A stretch of DNA of 8,653 nucleotides, taken from NCBI GenBank assembly GCA_900552195.1, contig URYO01000041.1:1-8653 (forward strand), read 5' to 3'. The position numbers and the translations under genes were made by a program. Positions 1 to 6,558 of this stretch are shown here, one piece after another. This DNA is from an uncultured Sutterella sp. GTDB taxonomy: Bacteria > Pseudomonadota > Gammaproteobacteria > Burkholderiales > Burkholderiaceae_F. The notes under the pieces are model-generated. The model saw nothing but the letters and a program-made list of their open reading frames with translations, was not told the DNA's origin and searched no databases. Positions within the stretch are counted from its first letter, which is position 1, and every line of letters begins with the position of its first letter.

Positions 1-2
1 CC

Positions 3-1076
3 ATGAATGTTAACATAGCCCTTTTAGCCGGCGACGGCATCGGTCCTGAGATCATGGCTCAGGCCCTCAAAGTTTTAACAGCGCTGAAGCTCCCTCTGGA
101 ATTTGAAGAGGCCTTAGTCGGCGGTGTCGCTTATGCCGCTTTCGGTCATCCGCTTCCTACTGAGGTTGTTGAACTTGCTAAAAAGAGCGATGCCGTTCTT
201 TTCGGCGCTGTCGGCGACTTTAAGTATGACAATCTGCCGCGTCATCTTCGCCCCGAGCAGGCGATTCTCGGATTAAGAAAAGCCTTAGGTCTTTTCGTGA
301 ACCTTCGTCCGGCGATTTGCTACCCAGAGCTCACGGCTGCTTCCTCTCTTAAACCCGAACTTGTCTCCGGTCTGGACCTTCTGCTCGTTCGCGAACTCAC
401 CGGTGACGTTTACTTCGGTCAGCCCAGAGGCAAACGCATCAGCCCTGACGGCGCTTTTGCCGGTGCCGAAGAAGGCTTTGACACAATGCGCTACGCCGTT
501 CCCGAAGTGGAAAGAATTGCCCACGTTGCTTTTAAAGCTGCTATGGGCCGCAACAAACATCTTGTCAGCGTGGACAAAGCCAACGTTCTAGAAACTTCTC
601 AGGTGTGGCGCGACACGATGATCAAGGTCAGCGAAGAATATCCGGAAGTCACCCTTGAACATATGTATGTCGACAACGCAGCCATGCAGCTGGTTAAGGC
701 TCCGAAGAAGATCGACGTGATGGTCACAGGCAATCTTTTCGGCGACATCCTTTCCGATGAAGCCGCCATGCTCACGGGCTCCATCGGTATGCTGGCTTCT
801 GCCGCATTGAATGAGAAGGGCCAGGGCCTCTTTGAACCGTCTCATGGTTCTGCTCCGGACATCGCTGGCAAGAACATTGCAAATCCTTTAGCTCAGATTT
901 TGTCAGCGGCCATGATGCTTCGTTATTCTTTAGGAATGGAGGAAGCAGCAGTCCGAATTGAAAATGCGGTTAAGAAAGTTCTTGCTCAGGGATACCGCAC
1001 GGGAGACATCCGCAGCGAAGGCTGCAAGCTTGTCAGCTGTTCTGAAATGGGAGATGCGGTTGTCGCCGCGCTCTAA
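3..1076 (+). CDS. leuB: 3-isopropylmalate dehydrogenase
   Basis: LeuB carries out the third step specific to leucine synthesis: NAD-dependent oxidation and decarboxylation of 3-isopropylmalate to 2-oxoisocaproate, in the cytoplasm as a homodimer. The 357-residue protein has the usual family length. Visible features are the N-terminal [11 protein letters not shown] motif (residues 7-17), the arginines that hold the substrate (R92, R102, R130), the GDVYFG tyrosine (Y137), the DKANVL lysine (K192), the metal-binding aspartates (D224, D248, D252) within the isocitrate/isopropylmalate dehydrogenase signature [20 protein letters not shown], and the cofactor-binding segment [13 protein letters not shown] (278-290). 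The ATG lies two bases into the window, so its ribosome-binding site is not visible, but the protein begins exactly where the family does. asd follows after 36 nt. In relatives leuC and leuD usually lie just upstream. The alternative of a tartrate or isocitrate dehydrogenase is unlikely given the overall motif set. Confidence 0.97.
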   Translation: MNVNIALLAGDGIGPEIMAQALKVLTALKLPLEFEEALVGGVAYAAFGHPLPTEVVELAKKSDAVLFGAVGDFKYDNLPRHLRPEQAILGLRKALGLFVNLRPAICYPELTAASSLKPELVSGLDLLLVRELTGDVYFGQPRGKRISPDGAFAGAEEGFDTMRYAVPEVERIAHVAFKAAMGRNKHLVSVDKANVLETSQVWRDTMIKVSEEYPEVTLEHMYVDNAAMQLVKAPKKIDVMVTGNLFGDILSDEAAMLTGSIGMLASAALNEKGQGLFEPSHGSAPDIAGKNIANPLAQILSAAMMLRYSLGMEEAAVRIENAVKKVLAQGYRTGDIRSEGCKLVSCSEMGDAVVAAL

Positions 1077-1099
1077 AGCAAAGTGAAGCACTACTCGAT

Positions 1100-1104
1100 A
1101 GGAG
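1100..1104 (+). promoter_or_regulatory. Ribosome-binding site of asd
   Basis: The sequence AGGAG lies 8 nt before the ATG at 1113. It decides the asd start: an upstream in-frame GTG at 1083 would add ten residues ([10 protein letters not shown]) that precede the dinucleotide-binding fold and have no family counterpart. Confidence 0.8.
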
Positions 1105-1112
1105 AAACACAA

Positions 1113-2243
1113 ATGTTGAAGTTAGGTATGGTTGGCTGGCGGGGAATGGTCGGCTCCGTGTTGATGGACAGAATGAAGCAGGAAGACGACTTTAAGTTTG
1201 TCAGCACCACATTCTTCTCTACCAGTAACGCCGGTGGCAAAGCACCGGAAGTCCCTAATTCAGATCCTATTCTTAAAGATGCCGATGATCTGGACGCATT
1301 GGCAGCCTGCGACGTAGTCATTTCCTGCCAGGGCGGTGACTGGACAAAAGCTCACTTCAAACCGCTTCGCGATAAAGGCTGGAACGGCTACTGGATTGAT
1401 GCCGCTTCCACGCTGCGTATGGAAAAAGACGCCATCATCGTTCTCGACCCCGTGAACATGGACGTGATTCAGAAGGGTTTGCGCGAAGGCGTTAAGAACT
1501 ACATCGGCGGCAACTGCACGGTCAGCCTGATGCTGATGGCCTTAGACGGTTTGATCCGCGCTGATTTGGTTGAATGGATTTCTTCCATGACTTACCAAGC
1601 CGCTTCCGGCGCCGGTGCTCCCAATATGCGCGAACTGCTCGAACAGATGGGTGCTCTTTATGGCGTTGTTGCCGAAGATCTGAAGGATCCTCGCTCTGCC
1701 ATTCTGGCCATCGACCGCAAAGTTACCGAAGAACTTCGTTCTACCGACTTCCCCGACAAAGCTTTCGGTGTACCTCTTGCCGGCAGCCTGATCCCCTGGA
1801 TCGACAAAGAAGTCGAACACGGACAGAGCCGCGAAGAATGGAAGGGCGGTGCCGAAGCTAACAAGATTCTGGGCAAACCCGCTATCGGAGAGCCCGGATG
1901 CATGCCCGTTGACGGTTTGTGCGTTCGCGTCGGATCCATGCGCTGCCACTCTCAGGCTTTGACGATCAAGCTGAAGAAAGATGTTTCCTGCGAAGAAATC
2001 GAAAGACTTCTTGCTGAAGCCAATCAGTGGGTTAAAGTCATTCCGAACCGCAAAGAAGATTCTATTCATGAATTGACTCCGGCCAAGGTCTCCGGAACGC
2101 TTTCTGTTCCTATCGGCCGTATCCACAAACTGAATTTCGGTCCGGAATACGTCACTGCCTTCACAGTCGGCGACCAGCTCCTTTGGGGCGCTGCCGAACC
2201 GCTGCGCCGCATGCTGCGTATTCTCGTTGACTTCAAAGCCTAA
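1113..2243 (+). CDS. asd: Aspartate-semialdehyde dehydrogenase
   Basis: Asd reduces aspartyl-4-phosphate to aspartate semialdehyde with NADPH, the branch-point step towards lysine, diaminopimelate (peptidoglycan), threonine and methionine. The 376-residue product matches the long Gram-negative form of the enzyme. It starts with the NADP-binding motif [13 protein letters not shown] (5-17). The catalytic cysteine is C135 in [12 protein letters not shown], the glutamine is Q162 in TYQAASGAG, and the catalytic histidine is H279 in [15 protein letters not shown]. The C135 and Q162 positions match the E. coli enzyme. The start at 1113 is chosen from the AGGAG eight bases upstream and from the family N-terminus. 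leuB ends 36 nt upstream and truA begins 6 nt downstream, so asd and truA are probably translated in a coupled way. In many Burkholderiales, fimV lies between asd and truA; it is absent here. Confidence 0.97.
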   Translation: MLKLGMVGWRGMVGSVLMDRMKQEDDFKFVSTTFFSTSNAGGKAPEVPNSDPILKDADDLDALAACDVVISCQGGDWTKAHFKPLRDKGWNGYWIDAASTLRMEKDAIIVLDPVNMDVIQKGLREGVKNYIGGNCTVSLMLMALDGLIRADLVEWISSMTYQAASGAGAPNMRELLEQMGALYGVVAEDLKDPRSAILAIDRKVTEELRSTDFPDKAFGVPLAGSLIPWIDKEVEHGQSREEWKGGAEANKILGKPAIGEPGCMPVDGLCVRVGSMRCHSQALTIKLKKDVSCEEIERLLAEANQWVKVIPNRKEDSIHELTPAKVSGTLSVPIGRIHKLNFGPEYVTAFTVGDQLLWGAAEPLRRMLRILVDFKA

Positions 2244-2249
2244 TTGCCG

Positions 2250-3029
2250 ATGAGAGTCGCATTAGGACTCGAGTACGACGGCCGTTCTTTCGAGGGCTGG
2301 CAGACCCAGCCTTCCGGACAAACAGTTCAGGATTATCTCGAAGCGGCCGTTATTCAGTTTACGGGTGAAAAAGTTAAAGCCGTCTGTGCCGGGCGCACAG
2401 ACGCCAATGTTCATGCCACGGGTCAAGTGATCCATTTAGATACGGGAGCCGACCGTAAGGAGATTTCTTGGGTTCGCGGCTTGAATTCTTATCTGCCGAC
2501 GGAATGTGCGGTTCGCTGGGCGAAAGTCGTCCCGGACGAATTCCATGCGAGGTTTTCCGCTTGCAGTCGGACTTATGAATACTGGATCGTCAATGAGGCG
2601 GTTCGTTCTCCGATTCTTTCCGGCAGAACCGGCTGGGTCTTCCGTCCGCTCAACGAAAAGAACATGGAAGCCGCAGGCCAGTTCTTGGTCGGCGAACATG
2701 ATTTCTCCAGTTTCCGTGCCGCAGGGTGCCAGAGCAAGACGCCGGTGAAAAATATTGAATATCTGCATGTCATTCGTCTCGGACGATTCATCAAAATTCG
2801 TGTCAAGGCAAACGCCTTCCTTTATCACATGGTTCGAAATATCGTCGGCTGTCTGGTTTACGTAGGCACGGGCGCCAGAAGTGTTGATTGGATGGGAGAA
2901 GTTTTGGAAGCAAAAAGCCGACAGGCGGCCGCTCCGACTTTCTATCCAACAGGACTTTATCTGACCGGCGTCGGCTATCCGGAAATCTTTGGCCTGCCTC
3001 AGCACGGAGCTTCGCCGTTTCCCGGCTGA
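2250..3029 (+). CDS. truA: tRNA pseudouridine synthase A (positions 38-40)
   Basis: TruA converts uridines 38, 39 and 40 in the anticodon stem-loop of many tRNAs to pseudouridine. The product is 259 residues from the ATG. Visible features are the N-terminal LGLEYDGRSFEGWQ segment, the catalytic aspartate D51 in CAGRTDANVHATGQ, the FHARFSACSRTYEYWI strand carrying the conserved active-site tyrosine region, DFSSFRAAGCQSKTP, and the C-terminal NAFLYHMVRNIVG motif. The residue two after the catalytic Asp is Asn, where Gly is most common. The start is uncertain by two codons: an in-frame TTG at 2244 directly abuts the asd stop, but the ATG at 2250 fits the family (MRVALGLEYDG). Neither has a clear Shine-Dalgarno, so translation is likely coupled to asd. 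In related Burkholderiales trpF, trpB and trpA usually follow; here a 98-nt gap leads straight to accD. Confidence 0.96.
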   Translation: MRVALGLEYDGRSFEGWQTQPSGQTVQDYLEAAVIQFTGEKVKAVCAGRTDANVHATGQVIHLDTGADRKEISWVRGLNSYLPTECAVRWAKVVPDEFHARFSACSRTYEYWIVNEAVRSPILSGRTGWVFRPLNEKNMEAAGQFLVGEHDFSSFRAAGCQSKTPVKNIEYLHVIRLGRFIKIRVKANAFLYHMVRNIVGCLVYVGTGARSVDWMGEVLEAKSRQAAAPTFYPTGLYLTGVGYPEIFGLPQHGASPFPG

Positions 3030-3044
3030 CAAATTTTTGTTAAC

Positions 3045-3065
3045 GAACTCAATGAGTTTGAGTTC
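3045..3065. repeat. Inverted repeat upstream of accD (operator- or hairpin-like)
   Basis: GAACTCAA (3045-3052) and TTGAGTTC (3058-3065) form a perfect 8-bp inverted repeat with a 5-nt centre, TGAGT. A second, overlapping palindrome is present: AACTCA (3046-3051), one base, TGAGTT (3053-3058). The half-site GAGTT therefore occurs twice in direct orientation (3054 and 3060) and once inverted. No T tract follows on either strand, so it is not a standard terminator. A regulator-binding site or an RNA hairpin at the end of the truA transcript are both possible. Confidence 0.5.
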
Positions 3066-3093
3066 ATGCAGAGCGGCTGGATTCGATTAGAAT
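3063..3093 (+). promoter_or_regulatory. Possible weak sigma-70 promoter for accD
   Basis: TAGAAT at 3088-3093 matches five of six bases of the -10 consensus. The best -35 candidate, TTCATG at 3063-3068, matches only three of six with a long 19-nt spacer. The -10 box overlaps a small inverted repeat, GATTC (3080-3084) and GAATC (3090-3094). The location, about 35 nt before the accD ATG in the longest gap of the window, is the main support; the boxes alone are weak. Confidence 0.3.
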
Positions 3094-3109
3094 CAGTAAA
3101 TTCAGTAAA
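3093..3109 (+). repeat. Short tandem repeat in the accD leader
   Basis: TCAGTAAA occurs at 3093-3100 and again at 3102-3109, a two-copy direct repeat with a 9-nt period, 18 nt before the accD start. It could be chance in an A-rich leader, or a binding site in the early transcript. Confidence 0.4.
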
Positions 3110-3127
3110 AAGAAACTAATTTGCACT

Positions 3128-4000
3128 ATGAGTTGGCTCGATAAAGTGCTCCCGAAAATCAGTCGGAGTAACGGCGAAACTGCCAAAAAAGATATTCCTG
3201 CAGGCGTGTGGACAAAGTGTTCCAACTGCGGAACGACGCTTTACGCTCAGGAGCTTCGCGACAACCTTAACGTTTGTCCGAAATGCAACCATCATATGCG
3301 CGTGAGTGCTCGTCAGCGCTTGGATATGATTCTCGACCCTGAAAATCGTCAGGAAATCGGTGCGGAAATTCGTCCTGTCGATCCGCTTCGATTCGTGGAC
3401 AGCAAAAAATATCCTGACCGCGTTAAGCAGGCACAGTCTGCCAGCGGAGAAACCGACGCTTTAGTTGTGCAGTCAGGCACCATCCATGCTATGCCCGCTG
3501 TCGTTGCCGTCTTTGAATTCGGTTTTATGGCCGGTTCCATGGGCTCGGTTGTCGGAGAGCGCTTTGCTCGTGCTGTTCAGGCCGCTATTGATAATCAGGC
3601 AGCATTTGTCTGTTTTACCGCTTCCGGCGGCGCTCGTATGCAGGAAGGTCTTTTCTCTCTGATGCAGATGGCCAAGACAACCGGAGTTATCGCTAAGTTG
3701 GCAGAACACAAACTTCCGTTCATTTCTGTCTTAACCGATCCGACGATGGGCGGCGTGTCTGCAAGCTTTGCTTTCATGGGCGACGTCGTTATGGCTGAGC
3801 CTAAGGCTTTGATCGGCTTTGCCGGCCCGCGCGTCATTGAACAAACCGTTCGTGAACAGCTTCCGGAAGGATTCCAGAGATCCGAGTTCCTGCTGCAGAA
3901 GGGCGCCATCGACATGATCGTCGATCGTAAAAACTTAAAGATGGAAATCGCAAAACTCATTGCACTCTTCCAAAAAGAGTCTTTGGACGCGATTGAGTAG
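3128..4000 (+). CDS. accD: Acetyl-CoA carboxylase carboxyltransferase subunit beta
   Basis: AccD is the beta half of the carboxyltransferase that moves CO2 from carboxybiotin to acetyl-CoA, giving malonyl-CoA for fatty-acid synthesis; it acts as an AccA2AccD2 tetramer in the cytoplasm. The 290-residue product is of usual length. An N-terminal four-cysteine zinc ribbon is complete (C31, C34, C50, C53; KCSNCG and CPKCN). The crotonase-like carboxyltransferase fold follows, with [14 protein letters not shown] (131-144), [11 protein letters not shown] (164-174) and [14 protein letters not shown] (202-215), then [13 protein letters not shown] (229-241), as expected for acetyl-CoA binding and the oxyanion holes. 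No clear Shine-Dalgarno precedes the ATG; the family's N-terminus (MSWLDKVLP) supports the start. The TAG stop is followed after 9 nt by a strong terminator. accA, the partner subunit, is not in the window, as is usual in Proteobacteria. Confidence 0.97.
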   Translation: MSWLDKVLPKISRSNGETAKKDIPAGVWTKCSNCGTTLYAQELRDNLNVCPKCNHHMRVSARQRLDMILDPENRQEIGAEIRPVDPLRFVDSKKYPDRVKQAQSASGETDALVVQSGTIHAMPAVVAVFEFGFMAGSMGSVVGERFARAVQAAIDNQAAFVCFTASGGARMQEGLFSLMQMAKTTGVIAKLAEHKLPFISVLTDPTMGGVSASFAFMGDVVMAEPKALIGFAGPRVIEQTVREQLPEGFQRSEFLLQKGAIDMIVDRKNLKMEIAKLIALFQKESLDAIE

Positions 4001-4009
4001 CATTCTCCG

Positions 4010-4030
4010 GACCGCTTCGGCGGTCTTTTT
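4010..4030 (+). terminator. Rho-independent terminator after accD
   Basis: GACCGC (4010-4015) pairs with GCGGTC (4020-4025) around a TTCG loop (4016-4019), giving a six-base-pair GC-rich stem closed by the very stable C(UUCG)G tetraloop, followed by TTTTT (4026-4030). This is a textbook intrinsic terminator. It lies 9 nt after the accD stop and ends 12 nt before the folC ATG, so it either ends the accD transcript or attenuates expression of the genes behind it. Confidence 0.85.
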
Positions 4031-4042
4031 AGTTTATTCAAA

Positions 4043-5329
4043 ATGAAATTTGAGACTTTGGATGCGTGGCTTCATCACATTGAGGGTTTGCACGCACAGG
4101 CAATAGATTTAGGCCTTGACCGCATGGAAACCATGCTCAAGCGTCTGGACATCCGCTTTAAATGCCCCGTGTTTACCGTCGGAGGCACCAACGGTAAAGG
4201 CTCTACCTGCGCTTTTATTGAATCGGCACTGTTAGCCGGCGGCTATTCCGTAGGTGTCCATACTTCTCCTCACTTGATCCGCTTCAACGAAAGAGTTCGA
4301 ATTAACGGAGAAGACGCTAAGGACGAAGAACTGATTCGTCAGTTCGAGAAGGTCGAAGCCGCTCGCGGCGAGATGACGCTGTCGTACTTTGAATACACGC
4401 TGCTCGGCATTCTTCTTCTGTTTGCGGGAAAAGATCTTGATGCCGTGGTGTTAGAAATAGGGCTCGGCGGACGTCTTGACGCTGTCAACACGGTTGAGCC
4501 TTCCGTCTCCGTCATTACGAGCATCGGAATTGACCATACGGCTTATCTCGGAACTACCCGTGAATCCATTGGCTGGGAAAAGGCTCACATTTACCGCTCG
4601 GGCAAGCCAGCTATCTGCGCTGATGCTAATCCTCCGATTACGGTTGAGCAGTACGCCGATAAAATCGGTGCCGAACTCCTGGTTATCGGAAAGAGCTTCA
4701 GGTTTGAGCACAATCACGGCGATAAGACCTGGAATTTCTATGGGTCAAGGGGCGAGCTCAGGAATTTGCCGTTGCCGACGATGCCCGGCGAACATCAGCT
4801 GAACAATGCCTCCGGAGCTTTCGAAGCCCTTCAATGCATGCAGGGAAAACTGCCGCTTAAGCGTGAAGCATTTGAATCAGCTTTATTGAATACTCGTATT
4901 ACCGGACGCTTCTCTAAAGTCAGAAATGCACCGGAGGTCTACTTAGATGTCGGACATAATCCCCATGCGGCTAAAGAATTGGCAAAGACGCTGAGTGAGC
5001 TTCCGAAGGCAACACGTCAGGTTGCGGTCTTCGGGATGCTTTCTGATAAGGACCGCGCGCAAGTCTGCCGGATCATGGTTTCGAGCTTTAACAAGTGGTA
5101 TTTGTCGGATCTGCAAGGTCCGCGAGGCGGAATCGCACAGGATCTCTGCGCTATGCTAAGTGAAGCAGGCGTTCCTCAGGAAAAAATTCAGACTTTCAAG
5201 ACCGTCGAGGAAGCTCTTCAGAGAGCCATCGAAGAGGCGTACGAGACTGATAGAATAGTCACCTTCGGGTCCTTTTTAACAGTGGCTTCAGCTATTGAAT
5301 ATTTAAAGGAAAAAGTCGGACGAAATTAA
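4043..5329 (+). CDS. folC: Bifunctional dihydrofolate synthase / folylpolyglutamate synthase
   Basis: FolC adds glutamate to dihydropteroate to make dihydrofolate and then extends folates with further glutamates, using ATP; it is a Mur-ligase relative. The 428-residue product has the usual length. It shows the P-loop VGGTNGKGST (46-55), the TSPHLIRFNERVRINGE loop (74-90), the LEIGLGGRLDAVN segment (137-149), SIGIDHTAYLG (160-170), the GRF motif opening the C-terminal domain (288-290), LDVGHNPHAA (301-310), FGMLSDKD (330-337) and TFGSFLTVASA (407-417). The lysine at 180 (GWEKAHIYR) fits the carbamylated Mur-ligase lysine region. The ATG is the first in-frame start after the accD stop. Its upstream region (TTTTAGTTTATTCAAA) has no Shine-Dalgarno and is taken up by the terminator, so its own promoter, if any, must lie inside or upstream of accD. 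The SPOR gene follows after 18 nt. Confidence 0.96.
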   Translation: MKFETLDAWLHHIEGLHAQAIDLGLDRMETMLKRLDIRFKCPVFTVGGTNGKGSTCAFIESALLAGGYSVGVHTSPHLIRFNERVRINGEDAKDEELIRQFEKVEAARGEMTLSYFEYTLLGILLLFAGKDLDAVVLEIGLGGRLDAVNTVEPSVSVITSIGIDHTAYLGTTRESIGWEKAHIYRSGKPAICADANPPITVEQYADKIGAELLVIGKSFRFEHNHGDKTWNFYGSRGELRNLPLPTMPGEHQLNNASGAFEALQCMQGKLPLKREAFESALLNTRITGRFSKVRNAPEVYLDVGHNPHAAKELAKTLSELPKATRQVAVFGMLSDKDRAQVCRIMVSSFNKWYLSDLQGPRGGIAQDLCAMLSEAGVPQEKIQTFKTVEEALQRAIEEAYETDRIVTFGSFLTVASAIEYLKEKVGRN

Positions 5330-5335
5330 AAAGAA

Positions 5336-5341
5336 AGGAAG
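5336..5341 (+). promoter_or_regulatory. Ribosome-binding site of the SPOR gene
   Basis: AGGAAG lies 6 nt before the ATG at 5348, within the short gap after the folC stop. It supports the long, N-terminally extended form of the SPOR protein rather than a start closer to the membrane segment. Confidence 0.7.
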
Positions 5342-5347
5342 AGCAGT

Positions 5348-6556
5348 ATGCCTTTTTGGAAAAAGAAAGAGCCCGAAGTTCCGCTGCCTCATGTGGAACC
5401 AGGGATGAGCGCCCCGCAGTCTTCGGAGCCCAACCCTATAAGGTTCTCCGACGAACCGCAATTCGGCACGGTGCATCCTTCGCAAACTGCTGTTCCTCCG
5501 GCTCGTGTCCGCCAGCCATCTGACGGTGAATTTGCAACGCATCCGTCGGCGATCCAGACTCCGGTGACCTCTTCTCAAAAGGAATCTTTTGCAACGGTCA
5601 GACCGACTCCGGCTCCTGCGCAGGAGATGCTGCTTCACATAGAAGAAAATCCTTTTGCCTCGGCTCCTGCCGCAAAAGAATCTCCGACTGAAGTCAAACT
5701 CGATCCGGAAACCGCTTCTCATGCCGCCCCTAATGTTGAGTCTGAGCCTGCCGCACCGCAGCCCGAAAATCGCAGTTGGTTTAAACGTGCGCCTAAAAAA
5801 GACGAGCAGCAGCTCGAAGAAGAGGAGCTGCGCCGTCAGAAATGGATTCATGCACGCCGAAGATTTGTCGGTACCCTGATGCTTCTGATGGCTGCCGCGA
5901 TTGCGATTCCTATTCTTTTTGATAAGGAAGCGCCGCCTCCTGCCGTCACGATTCCGCTTCGGATACCGAAAGAAAATTCTGTTGATGTAACCAAGATCAC
6001 CGTTCCGCCGGCTCCGGCGCCGGAAGAGGGCGAAGAACCGAAAGAAGCGCCGAAGGTTCCTCCCGTCCCGTCTGTGAATTCCGGTAAAGGTCAGGCCGCT
6101 GCCGTCGCGCCTTCCGCTTCCGGCAATACCGCCGGTAAGGCTCCTGAAGCCAAGAACGACACTGCGGAAGCTGCTAAGAAAGCAGCAGAAGCCAAGAAGG
6201 CCGCAGAAGAGAAGAAGGCAGCCGAAGCTAAAAAGTTAGCTGAAGCCAAGAAACAGGCAGAGGCTAAGAAGCAGGCCGAAGAAAAGAAAGCTCAGGAGAC
6301 TTCCGCTCCCAAACTTATCAAGGGCCAGTACTTTATTCAGGTGATCGCGCTTTCTAACCAGAATCGTGCTCAAGGCATTGTGGACAAGATGAAGAAGGCC
6401 GGAGTGCCTGCCTATCTTTCCCCGATCCAGGCTAAGAGCGGCAGGATTTACCGCGTGCAGGCCGGTCCTTTCAAGTCTGCTAAAGAAGCTGAAGCCGCTA
6501 ATGCCAAGCTCGGTTTGGCAGGTTTGAATACAGGTAAAGTCCAGTCAGTGAGGTAA
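5348..6556 (+). CDS. dedD: DedD-like SPOR-domain membrane protein with long N-terminal extension
   Basis: This is probably a cell-division protein: SPOR domains bind peptidoglycan stripped of stem peptides at the septum, and DedD occupies this same place between folC and cvpA in E. coli. The 402-residue product has four parts. Residues 1-172 are hydrophilic, rich in Pro, Ser, Glu and Ala, low in complexity and ending in a highly charged stretch (KKDEQQLEEEELRRQ, then HARRR). One membrane segment, about 173-191, follows the arginines, so the N-terminus is inferred to be cytoplasmic. A proline-rich linker (195-243) and an Ala-Lys-Glu repeat (273-315) would span the periplasm. A SPOR domain fills 325-402 (GQYFIQVIALSNQ, then GRIYRVQAGPFKSAKEAEAA). 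Typical DedD proteins are about 220-300 residues, so most of the excess lies before the membrane segment. An AGGAAG site supports the start. The SPOR assignment is firm; the dedD symbol rests on gene order and architecture. Confidence 0.85.
   Translation: MPFWKKKEPEVPLPHVEPGMSAPQSSEPNPIRFSDEPQFGTVHPSQTAVPPARVRQPSDGEFATHPSAIQTPVTSSQKESFATVRPTPAPAQEMLLHIEENPFASAPAAKESPTEVKLDPETASHAAPNVESEPAAPQPENRSWFKRAPKKDEQQLEEEELRRQKWIHARRRFVGTLMLLMAAAIAIPILFDKEAPPPAVTIPLRIPKENSVDVTKITVPPAPAPEEGEEPKEAPKVPPVPSVNSGKGQAAAVAPSASGNTAGKAPEAKNDTAEAAKKAAEAKKAAEEKKAAEAKKLAEAKKQAEAKKQAEEKKAQETSAPKLIKGQYFIQVIALSNQNRAQGIVDKMKKAGVPAYLSPIQAKSGRIYRVQAGPFKSAKEAEAANAKLGLAGLNTGKVQSVR
6164..6292 (+). repeat. Ala-Lys-Glu repeat region in the SPOR protein
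   Basis: Residues 273-315 are built from near-repeats of AEAKK, AEEKK and their Q- or L-containing variants. The codons vary between copies (gcagaagccaag, gccgaagctaaa, gcagaggctaag), so this is kept by protein selection rather than being a recent DNA expansion. Such TolA-like segments form long charged helices and probably act as a spacer across the periplasm. Confidence 0.8.
6550..6553 (+). promoter_or_regulatory. Ribosome-binding site of cvpA, inside the SPOR gene
   Basis: GAGG sits 5 nt before the GTG start at 6559 and overlaps the last codons of the SPOR gene. It supports the GTG start and coupled translation of the two genes. Confidence 0.65.
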
Positions 6557-6558
6557 GT

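Noticed and set aside
1542..2126. Minus-strand open frame opposite asd (194 codons)
   Set aside because: It overlaps the conserved catalytic part of Asd throughout and shows no family motif; a shadow frame.
2436..3032. Minus-strand open frame opposite truA (198 codons)
   Set aside because: Antisense to TruA with no recognisable motifs and no independent promoter or ribosome-binding signal.
3000..3038. Possible terminator at the end of truA (CAGC/GCTG and ACGG/CCGT stems, then TTTTT at 3034-3038)
   Set aside because: The stems are short and asymmetric, and the T tract is separated from the stem by several bases, so it does not meet the pattern of an intrinsic terminator.
5303..5851. Arginine-rich minus-strand open frame opposite the SPOR N-terminal region (182 codons)
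   Set aside because: The low-complexity, Arg- and Phe-rich translation is what the complement of a Pro/Glu/Ala-rich coding stretch gives. I considered that the unusual SPOR extension might instead be antisense to a real gene, but the plus strand has a good ribosome-binding site and an unbroken frame into the SPOR domain.
6164..6292. DNA tandem repeat or phase-variable tract in the SPOR gene
   Set aside because: The repeat is at the protein level; codons differ between copies, so it is not a simple DNA repeat prone to slippage.
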